A DNA stretch of 64,000 nt from Sediminitomix flava (GTDB taxonomy: Bacteria; Bacteroidota; Bacteroidia; Cytophagales; Flammeovirgaceae): assembly GCF_003149185.1 (NCBI RefSeq), contig NZ_QGDO01000002.1, positions 62,001-126,000 of the forward strand, given 5' to 3'. This document shows, piece after piece, positions 1 through 6,620 of this stretch. The translations under genes and the position numbers were made by a program. Every line of letters begins with the position of its first letter. Positions within the stretch are counted from its first letter, which is position 1. Below the pieces are notes generated by a model. The model made no database searches and was not told where the DNA came from. It worked only from the letters and a program-made list of their open reading frames with translations.

Positions 1-60
1 TTATCATAGATGAAAGCGATTCGATCGTATTCATTAAGCATGAATTAACAATTTGATTAT

Positions 61-98
61 AAAAAAAGAGTCACCTTAAAACGCATTAAGATGACTCT
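61..98 (-). terminator. Rho-independent terminator of menB
   Basis: A 13-base arm at 67-79 pairs with 86-98 with one G-U, around a six-base loop. The A-run at 61-67 becomes a U-run on the minus transcript. It lies just downstream of the menB stop codon. Confidence 0.8.
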
Positions 99-119
99 AT
101 TCTTTTTATTTAAAAAAAC

Positions 120-962
120 CTATGGAATCCATTTGATTTCATTGAATTTCGGTTTTCTCTTTTCAAGGAAAGCATCTCTACCTTCTTTCGCTTCATCAGT
201 CATATAAGCCAAACGAGTTGCTTCTCCTGCAAACACTTGCTGACCAACCATACCATCATCTGTAGCGTTGAATGCAAACTTCAACATTTTGATAGCTGTT
301 GGGGACTTCATCAAGATTTCTTGCGCCCACTCATAAGCGGTATCTTCAAGTTCTTCGTGTGGAATAACAGCATTTACCATACCCATTTCGTAAGCCTCTT
401 GAGCAGAGTAATTTCTACCTAAGAAGAAAATTTCACGAGCACGCTTCTGACCAACCATTTTAGCCAAATATGCAGAACCATAACCACCATCGAAACTTGC
501 TACATCAGCATCTGTCTGCTTAAAGATTGCATGTTCTTTACTCGCCAAAGTCATATCACATACTACATGCAAACTATGACCACCACCTACTGCCCAACCA
601 GGAACAACAGCAATAACTACTTTAGGCATAAAACGAATCAGACGTTGTACCTCAAGAATGTTAAGACGAGGCATTCCGTCATCATCAACATAACCTTGGT
701 GTCCTCTTGCATTTTGATCTCCACCACTACAGAATGAATATCCACCATCTTTTGTAGAAGGGCCTTCTGCTGAAAGCAAAACTACACCAATAGAAGTATC
801 TTCTCTAGCATCTAGAAAAGCTTGATAAAGTTCTGCTACTGTTTTAGGACGGAATGCATTACGCACGTTCGGACGGTTAAAAGCAATACGAGCTACCCCG
901 TTTGCTTTCTTATAGGTAATATCTTCGAATTCCTTTACGGTTTTCCAATCTATCTTGCTCAT
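120..962 (-). CDS. menB: 1,4-dihydroxy-2-naphthoyl-CoA synthase
   Basis: Crotonase-fold enzyme that closes the second ring of the menaquinone precursor, converting o-succinylbenzoyl-CoA to 1,4-dihydroxy-2-naphthoyl-CoA in the cytoplasm. Family features are clear: an early VARIAFNRPNVRNAF segment, the oxyanion-hole FCSGGDQ segment, VPGWAVGGGHSLH, the QTDADVASFDGGYGS stretch typical of MenB, and a C-terminal FLEKRKPKF tail. The reading frame stays open to 1061, but the first 33 residues of that longer form do not resemble the family. I therefore start at the ATG at 962 (MSKIDWKTV), giving about 280 residues, close to the usual MenB length. It stands alone here; no other men gene is adjacent. 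Presence implies menaquinone-based respiration. Confidence 0.95.
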   Translation of the reverse strand: MSKIDWKTVKEFEDITYKKANGVARIAFNRPNVRNAFRPKTVAELYQAFLDAREDTSIGVVLLSAEGPSTKDGGYSFCSGGDQNARGHQGYVDDDGMPRLNILEVQRLIRFMPKVVIAVVPGWAVGGGHSLHVVCDMTLASKEHAIFKQTDADVASFDGGYGSAYLAKMVGQKRAREIFFLGRNYSAQEAYEMGMVNAVIPHEELEDTAYEWAQEILMKSPTAIKMLKFAFNATDDGMVGQQVFAGEATRLAYMTDEAKEGRDAFLEKRKPKFNEIKWIP

Positions 963-1139
963 CTTTTTATCATTAAAGTAATACAGTTTCAAAACTACAT
1001 TTCTCATTGAAAAAGATGATACAAATTGAGAAATATTTTTCAGATCAAATACAAACTTCACTTCATCAATTAGAAAATGAAGACACTGATTAAAATTTAT
1101 TAAAATCTGAAACGGTTGTTTTCACAAACAATTACAAAG

Positions 1140-1171
1140 AAAAAAAGACCAACACAAAGTGTCAGCCTTTT
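1140..1171 (-). terminator. Terminator of an orphan minus-strand unit
   Basis: On the minus strand 1167-1159 pairs with 1155-1147 (nine pairs, three of them G-U) around a three-base loop, followed by a U-run from the A-tract at 1140-1146. No minus-strand protein gene lies between this site and the purL terminator, so it should end a short untranslated transcript. Confidence 0.5.
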
Positions 1172-1273
1172 CTCATTTAACCTAATTTATTAACCCATTA
1201 TCAATCAAAAAATTCTTGCGCAACGAATCGTTGCATATATATCTTTATTGTATTATTCTTTCTCGTTTTTGTA
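1140..1273 (-). ncRNA. Candidate small RNA, about 130 nt
   Basis: The unit has its own promoter match just upstream (1279-1311) and ends in a terminator hairpin. Inside it, 1220-1226 pairs perfectly with 1228-1234, giving a 7-bp stem. Reading frames inside are only a few codons long. The start is inferred as roughly 7 bases after the -7 box. No known RNA family was recognised. It could also be the remnant of a small gene. Seen: promoter, hairpin, terminator. Inferred: that it is transcribed and functional. Confidence 0.4.
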
Positions 1274-1278
1274 CATTA

Positions 1279-1311
1279 CAAATATATAGAATTCGAGTTA
1301 ATAAAGTCAAA
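1279..1311 (-). promoter_or_regulatory. Promoter match, TTTG-N21-TATATTTG
   Basis: Read on the minus strand, a TTTG at 1311-1308 is followed after 21 bases by TATATTTG at 1286-1279. This fits the Bacteroidota consensus TTG-N(about 19-21)-TAnnTTTG. It points into the gap upstream of menB, toward the terminator at 1140-1171. Confidence 0.5.
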
Positions 1312-1534
1312 TATTCTACAAATATTATTTACATTTTTTTGAATATTTTAAACACACTAAGTTTAAAAAACTACTAATCAACATTTTAACCGATAAAAAA
1401 TCCTTAAAAAGGTTAATAACACAACACTAGTAGATCAAAGTAAAGATGAACGTAGTTCATTCTATTTCAAAGACAAAAATACTGAAAATGAACTCATTAC
1501 TAGTTTTCATTACAGCTTATTATGTATAATTCAC

Positions 1535-1566
1535 AAAAAAGGCAAGTCAATAAAAATTGACTTGCC
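1535..1566 (-). terminator. Rho-independent terminator of purL
   Basis: A perfect 10-bp stem (1541-1550 with 1557-1566) has a six-base loop. The A-run at 1535-1540 gives a U-run on the minus strand, 25 bases past the purL stop. Confidence 0.85.
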
Positions 1567-1590
1567 TTAAGACTCAAAGAGAATCTAAAT

Positions 1591-4500
1591 TTATTTTTGA
1601 GCTTCCACCCATTTACGAGCATTTACGAATGCTTCGATCCATGGAGAAACTTCATCTTGTCTATCTGATGGATAATGTGCCCAGTTCCAAGGGAAGATTG
1701 CTCTTTCCAAGTGTGGCATCATTACCAAGTGACGTCCGTCTGCCGAACAAAGAGCTGCTGCATTGTAGTCAGAACCGTTAGGGTTTGCAGGATATGCTTC
1801 ATAACCATAAGTACCAACAATGTTGTATTCGCTAGCCTCTTTTGGCAATTGGAATTTACCTTCACCGTGTGCAATCCAAACACCTAGACGAGTACCACTC
1901 AATGAATTGAACATCACAGAATTATTTTCTGGGATTTCCATGTTCAAGAAATTAGACTCGAATTTGTACGATTCGTTATGTAACATCTTAGGCTTCTCAT
2001 CATGGTCTGGCGTTACCAAACCAAGCTCTACCATAACTTGACAACCGTTACATACACCCAAACTCAATGTATCAGGACGAGCATAGAAGTTGTCTAGTGC
2101 TGCTTTAGCTTTCTCATTGAACAAGAAGGCTCCAGCCCAACCTTTTGCTGAACCAAGAACATCTGAGTTCGAGAATCCACCTACAAAGACAATCATGTTT
2201 ACATCTGACAAGTCTTCTCTACCAGAGATCAAATCTGTCATATGAACGTCTTTTACATCAAATCCTGCAAGGTGTAAAGAGTAAGCCATCTCACGATCAC
2301 CATTTACTCCTTTTTCACGAATAATAGCTGCTTTAGCACCTGTTTTCGTTTTACGATCAGGATCAATGCCCAAATCTTTCAACTTACCAGAGAATCCTTC
2401 TGGGAAAGTATAGTGAAGTGCTTGGTGCTTGTAGTTATCAAAACGCTCTCTTGCTTTCTCTTCACCTGATTGTTGTTGGTCAAGGAAATAAGATGTTTTG
2501 AACCAAGTATCACGAAGCATTGGGATGTTGAAGTCAAGCGTCTCACCATTCAATGCAATTTTCACATCGTCAGAAGCAACAGCTTTACCAATTACTGTAA
2601 AGTCAACGCCATTTGCAGAAAGAGCCGCTTCAGTAGCTTTCACATCATTCACTTGAAGTACGATACCCGCTTTTTCAGCAAATAACAATTTGATGATATC
2701 AGCTTCTCCCATTTCTGAAAGATCAAGCTCCATACCTACGTTTGTAGATGGGAAACACATTTCCAACAAAGCAGTAATCAAACCACCTGCTGAGATATCG
2801 TGACCAGCCACTACATTTCCTTCCTCGATCAAAGCTTGAACAGTATTGAATGCCGATTTGAAATAAGCAGCACTATTTACTGTCGGAACTTCTTGACCAA
2901 TTTTATTTACAACTTGAGCGAATGAAGAACCGCCAAGTTTAAATCCGTCTTGTGAGAAATCTACATAAACTAATGTAGCTCCTTCTTTTGCATCTGGAGT
3001 AACGATTTTCTTAAGGTCAGTTACTTCACCTACTGATGAAATGATCACTGTACCCGGAGAATAAACCGTATCACCTTCATATTTCTGAGTCATTGAAAGT
3101 GAATCTTTACCCGTTGGGATATTGATTCCTAATTCACATGCAAAATCAGAAACAGCTTCAACAGCTTTATACAAACGCGCATCTTCGCCTTCGTTTTTAC
3201 AAGGCCACATCCAGTTTGCTGAAAGTGAAACCCCTGCCAATTTATCATCGATTGGAGCAAAAACAAGGTTAGTCAATGCTTCAGCGATAGCCATTCTTGA
3301 ACCTGCAGCAGGATCAATCATAGCCGCAACAGGTGCATGACCAACAGAAGTTGCAATACCACCAGTTCCTCTGTAATCGATAGCCATTGCAGAAACATCT
3401 GAAAGTGGCAATTGAAGCTCACCCACACATTGTTGCTGTGCTACACGACCAGTTACCGAACGGTCAACTTTGTTTGTCAACCAATCTTTTGAAGCTACAG
3501 CTTCTAACTGAAGAACATCTTCTAGGTATTCGTAGATTTTAGCTTTATCATATGCTACTTCTTCGAATTTTTCATCTTTAGAAGCATCATTCATGATCGT
3601 TTTAGGAGGATTACCGAACATATCTGACAGTTTCCAGTCGATAGGGTTTTGCGCTCCTGTTTTATCTTCAAATTTGAAATGCATATCACCAGTCACCTCT
3701 CCTACTACATACATAGGAGCACGCTCACGCTCTGCGATTGCTTTCAATTTGTCTACATTCTCAGCTTTCATTACCAATCCCATACGCTCTTGAGATTCGT
3801 TACCTACGATTTCTTTTCCAGAAAGTGTAGGATCTCCCACTGGTAATGATCTTAAATCAATTGTTCCTCCTGTATCTTCTACAAGCTCAGAAAGACAGTT
3901 CAAGTGTCCACCTGCACCGTGATCGTGGATAGAAACAATTAGGTTTTCATCTGCTTCAGCCATTGCACGAACAGCGTTGCTAACTCTCTTTTGCATTTCT
4001 GGGTTAGAACGTTGAACTGCATTCAATTCTACAGCAGACTCAAACTCGCCTGTATCTACTGAAGAAACGGCTCCACCGCCCATACCAATACGATAGTTAT
4101 CACCACCCATTACCACGATTTTATCTCCTGGTTCTGGCGTGTTTTTCAAAGCGTCAGATTTCTTACCGAAACCAACACCACCTGCCATCATAATCACTTT
4201 GTCAAAACCGTACTTCTTCGCATTTTCCATATGCTCAAAAGTAAGAACTGAACCACAGATCAAAGGCTGACCAAATTTGTTACCGAAATCTGATGCACCA
4301 TTTGATGCTTTGATCAAGATTTCCATTGGTGTTTGGTATAACCATGGTCTTTCTTCCATGTTGTTTTCCCAACGACGACCTTCTTCCAAACGAGAATACG
4401 AAGTCATATAAACTGCAGTACCTGCCAAAGGAACAGAAGCTTTACCACCAGCCATACGATCACGGATTTCTCCACCCGAACCAGTTGCTGCTCCGTTGAA

Positions 4501-5271
4501 AGGTTCTACTGTTGTAGGGAAGTTATGTGTTTCAGCTTTCAAAGAAATTACGGTTTCAATTTCTTTAGTCTCAAAGAAATCAGCTTTATCGTGGGAAGCT
4601 GGAGCAAATTGCTCTGCTTTTGGTCCTTCGATAAATGCTACGTTATCTTTATAAGCAGAAACTAGACGATTAGGATTCGTCTCAGAAGTTTTACGGATTA
4701 GTTTGAAAAGAGAAGTTGGTTTTTCCTCTCCATCAATTACGAATACTCCGTTGAAGATTTTGTGACGACAGTGTTCAGAGTTTACTTGAGAGAAACCGAA
4801 CACCTCAGAGTCTGTTAGTTTTCGTCCGATACGCTCAGCTACGCTATCCAAATAAGTGATTTCCTCATCACTAAGGGCTAAGCCTTCTTTTTTGTTGTAT
4901 GAGGCAATGTCTTCAATAGCTAGAACTGGCTCTGGCTCTTTTTCAATTAAAAAAACCGTCTGATCCAAGCCTTCATACATTGCTTGAAGCATAGGATCAA
5001 AGTCTGTTTTATCCGAGTCTACTTTTGTAAACTCTTCAATTCTAACAATCCCTTCAAGTCCCATGTTTTGCGTGATCTCCACTGCATTTGTACTCCAAGG
5101 AGTCAACATTTCTTTTCTTGGACCGATGAAAAATCCATCGATACTTTCAGCTGAAACTTGCTCTGCTTCACCAAAAAGCCATTTTAGCTTCAACAATTCC
5201 TGATCCTTCAACTCTTTGTGTGCATCTACAACAAAGAAGTTTTCATGAGTGCCTTGATAGAATAAAATCAT
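1591..5271 (-). CDS. purL: Phosphoribosylformylglycinamidine synthase, large single-chain form
   Basis: Fourth step of purine synthesis: FGAR + glutamine + ATP to FGAM. At 1226 residues this is the large type that joins the synthetase and glutaminase parts in one chain, as in gammaproteobacteria. The central synthetase region carries the conserved NSEHCRH, AETHNFPT and GGxxRD-type segments. The C-terminal class I glutaminase domain begins near residue 950, with nucleophile Cys1074 in GVCNGCQ and the His1187/Glu1189 pair in MPHLER. The start at MILFYQGTHENFF matches the usual short N-terminal strand. A -7 box match lies about 75 bases upstream (5346-5353) and a terminator follows the stop. It is monocistronic here; no other pur gene is adjacent. 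Confidence 0.95.
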   Translation of the reverse strand: MILFYQGTHENFFVVDAHKELKDQELLKLKWLFGEAEQVSAESIDGFFIGPRKEMLTPWSTNAVEITQNMGLEGIVRIEEFTKVDSDKTDFDPMLQAMYEGLDQTVFLIEKEPEPVLAIEDIASYNKKEGLALSDEEITYLDSVAERIGRKLTDSEVFGFSQVNSEHCRHKIFNGVFVIDGEEKPTSLFKLIRKTSETNPNRLVSAYKDNVAFIEGPKAEQFAPASHDKADFFETKEIETVISLKAETHNFPTTVEPFNGAATGSGGEIRDRMAGGKASVPLAGTAVYMTSYSRLEEGRRWENNMEERPWLYQTPMEILIKASNGASDFGNKFGQPLICGSVLTFEHMENAKKYGFDKVIMMAGGVGFGKKSDALKNTPEPGDKIVVMGGDNYRIGMGGGAVSSVDTGEFESAVELNAVQRSNPEMQKRVSNAVRAMAEADENLIVSIHDHGAGGHLNCLSELVEDTGGTIDLRSLPVGDPTLSGKEIVGNESQERMGLVMKAENVDKLKAIAERERAPMYVVGEVTGDMHFKFEDKTGAQNPIDWKLSDMFGNPPKTIMNDASKDEKFEEVAYDKAKIYEYLEDVLQLEAVASKDWLTNKVDRSVTGRVAQQQCVGELQLPLSDVSAMAIDYRGTGGIATSVGHAPVAAMIDPAAGSRMAIAEALTNLVFAPIDDKLAGVSLSANWMWPCKNEGEDARLYKAVEAVSDFACELGINIPTGKDSLSMTQKYEGDTVYSPGTVIISSVGEVTDLKKIVTPDAKEGATLVYVDFSQDGFKLGGSSFAQVVNKIGQEVPTVNSAAYFKSAFNTVQALIEEGNVVAGHDISAGGLITALLEMCFPSTNVGMELDLSEMGEADIIKLLFAEKAGIVLQVNDVKATEAALSANGVDFTVIGKAVASDDVKIALNGETLDFNIPMLRDTWFKTSYFLDQQQSGEEKARERFDNYKHQALHYTFPEGFSGKLKDLGIDPDRKTKTGAKAAIIREKGVNGDREMAYSLHLAGFDVKDVHMTDLISGREDLSDVNMIVFVGGFSNSDVLGSAKGWAGAFLFNEKAKAALDNFYARPDTLSLGVCNGCQVMVELGLVTPDHDEKPKMLHNESYKFESNFLNMEIPENNSVMFNSLSGTRLGVWIAHGEGKFQLPKEASEYNIVGTYGYEAYPANPNGSDYNAAALCSADGRHLVMMPHLERAIFPWNWAHYPSDRQDEVSPWIEAFVNARKWVEAQK

Positions 5272-5345
5272 TGTGATTTCTTGAAAAGATTAAATAAATG
5301 TGTAGCCAGAAGTTTTAGAAATGCTACAACATAAACTTTGCGCTG

Positions 5346-5353
5346 CAAATCTA
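5346..5353 (-). promoter_or_regulatory. Probable -7 box of purL
   Basis: The minus strand reads TAGATTTG, an exact match to TAnnTTTG. I do not see a clear TTG 19-21 bases further upstream. The implied transcript start is near 5339, giving a leader of about 68 bases. Confidence 0.35.
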
Positions 5354-5531
5354 TGATTTTATTCGAACCATCACCTAATAAAATGCACAAAAAATCGAAT
5401 ATTATGGGCTTATTTTAATGCCTTATTTCACTTTTATAAAAAAAAAAGTTTTATCCGACTATTTTTTCAACCCCTATTGAGATAAAATTTTATTTTCCCA
5501 AGCAATTCCACCTCAAAATTAAACAAAGGCT

Positions 5532-6176
5532 ATGATTAATATTGCACTAATAGATGATCATCGGATAGTGAGAGACGGTATAAAACTTTATTTATCTGAC
5601 GCTGAAGGCATCAATGTTATCGGAGAGGCTTCTGATGGGATTCAGGGTTTCTTGTTACTCGAAAAAGAAGTGGTTGATATCGTTTTATTAGATGTAAATA
5701 TGAAAAATATGGACGGTATAACGACCATGAAGAAAATTGCAGAGAGTAAAATAGACACAAAAGTAATAGCCCTTTCTATGCTAAACGACAGCCAGACCGT
5801 AAAGCAAATGATTGAAGCCGGTGTACACGGGTACATTTTAAAGAATTGTAGCAGAAACGAATTGATTAAAGCGATCCAAACTGTTTATGAAGGTGATAAC
5901 TATTATACCCCTGAAATTACTCAAATTGTTATTCAGAGTTTAAAACAAAAAAAATCTAGTCAAGCTACAGAAATTGACATCACTCAAAGAGAAATGGAAA
6001 TTCTTAGACTGATTTTAGAAGAAAAGACAAATAAAGAAATTGCTGAAGAGTTATTTATCAGTCCTCGTACCGTAGATGCCCACAAACGAAATCTGTTAGA
6101 AAAGACGCAATCTAAAAATGTTGCGGGCTTAGTCTTATTTGCTATCCGAAATGGTATTTTTCAAGACCTCTTTTAA
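5532..6176 (+). CDS. NarL/FixJ-family response regulator
   Basis: Two-component DNA-binding regulator of 214 residues. The receiver domain (about 1-120) has acidic residues Asp8/Asp9, phosphoacceptor Asp54 in VLLDVNM, Ser82 and Lys104 in YILKN. A LuxR-type helix-turn-helix follows (about 145-210), with the ITQREMEILRLI start and the recognition segment NKEIAEELFISPRTVDAHK. No histidine kinase gene is adjacent, so the partner is encoded elsewhere. In Bacteroidota such regulators often pair with 7TMR-DISM or TPR-containing kinases; that is family knowledge, not visible here. It is transcribed away from purL, and a short hairpin (6212-6229) without a good U-run follows the stop. Confidence 0.9.
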   Translation: MINIALIDDHRIVRDGIKLYLSDAEGINVIGEASDGIQGFLLLEKEVVDIVLLDVNMKNMDGITTMKKIAESKIDTKVIALSMLNDSQTVKQMIEAGVHGYILKNCSRNELIKAIQTVYEGDNYYTPEITQIVIQSLKQKKSSQATEIDITQREMEILRLILEEKTNKEIAEELFISPRTVDAHKRNLLEKTQSKNVAGLVLFAIRNGIFQDLF

Positions 6177-6262
6177 CACTATTCCGAGTTTTTCAACTTC
6201 TAGGTAAAATACCTATTTCTGAAAATAGGCATAATACGCATATATCCTCAGCTCCTATCCCC

Positions 6263-6270
6263 TACTTTTG
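6263..6270 (+). promoter_or_regulatory. -7 box match upstream of candidate ncRNA
   Basis: TACTTTTG matches TAnnTTTG exactly. No TTG was found at the expected -33 distance, so this is a half-match. It would start a transcript near 6277 that ends at the terminator at 6491-6520. Confidence 0.35.
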
Positions 6271-6276
6271 TAATAG

Positions 6277-6520
6277 CTAAAAAGCTAAAACCACTTTCAA
6301 AACCTAAAACCAATTAAAAAAACCTTTCTCTACAGGAAAGAAGTCTTGATTTAGCCTTAGATAGTTAACCTATTTTACTTTCGAATACTCTTAAATGTGT
6401 CTCAAGAGTGTCTTCAACAGAAAGTGGTTGGGAGATAGGAACTGAATTATAACTGGATGCCAGAACAGTTTCATACTCAGAATAACAAATACCACACCCG
6501 ATGGGTGTGGTTTTTCTTTT
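6277..6520 (+). ncRNA. Candidate structured non-coding RNA, about 245 nt
   Basis: Several nested pairings are visible. A 10-bp long-range stem joins 6289-6298 (AACCACTTTC) to 6420-6429 (GAAAGTGGTT). Inside it are a hairpin ACTCTT/AAGAGT (6387-6392 with 6404-6409) and a CTTTC/GAAAG hairpin near 6325-6340. Downstream, AACTG/CAGTT enclose a perfect CTGG-ATG-CCAG hairpin (about 6440-6471). The unit ends in a strong terminator. There is no open reading frame of useful size. I compared it by eye with tmRNA, RNase P, SRP and 6S RNA and could not assign it. It might instead be a leader of the downstream receptor gene, but the terminator argues for a separate transcript. Confidence 0.45.
6491..6520 (+). 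terminator. Strong Rho-independent terminator
   Basis: A perfect 9-bp GC-rich stem ACCACACCC/GGGTGTGGT with loop GAT (6491-6511) is followed by a T-rich run to 6520. It lies 315 bases after the response regulator stop and 100 bases before the receptor start. Confidence 0.85.
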
Positions 6521-6586
6521 TGCAATCATTCACAAGCCTCTCTGAAAAAAAATAAAAATTATTTCACGCACGACTAAACATTTAAA

Positions 6587-6594
6587 TACATTTG
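6587..6594 (+). promoter_or_regulatory. Probable -7 box of the TonB-dependent receptor gene
   Basis: TACATTTG matches TAnnTTTG. A TTTC at 6562-6565, 21 bases upstream, could serve as a degenerate -33 element. The transcript would begin near 6601. Confidence 0.4.
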
Positions 6595-6620
6595 CAGTTT
6601 AAAGTTGTAATGTTTAATAA

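Larger units (their letters stand above)
1063..1590. other. Intergenic region menB-purL
   Basis: A gap of about 0.5 kb with no convincing protein gene. It holds the purL terminator (1535-1566), a perfect 15-base palindrome ATGAACGTAGTTCAT (1446-1460), a weak inverted repeat (1386-1391 with 1411-1416), a minus-strand promoter match (1279-1311), a short hairpin (1220-1234) and a minus-strand terminator (1140-1171). The last three outline a candidate small RNA. Confidence 0.6.
6177..6620. other. Intergenic region with structured RNA signals
   Basis: About 440 bases between the response regulator and the TonB-dependent receptor, without a protein gene. It contains a hairpin after the regulator gene (6212-6229), a TAnnTTTG box (6263-6270), a long-range stem and several local hairpins, a strong terminator (6491-6520), and a second TAnnTTTG box (6587-6594) for the receptor gene. 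Confidence 0.6.

Noticed and set aside
6277-6520. 6S RNA, tmRNA, RNase P or SRP RNA in the gap before the TonB-dependent receptor
   Set aside because: The conserved cores of tmRNA, RNase P and SRP were not seen, and the single long hairpin with central bubble of 6S RNA is not evident. It is kept as an unassigned candidate.
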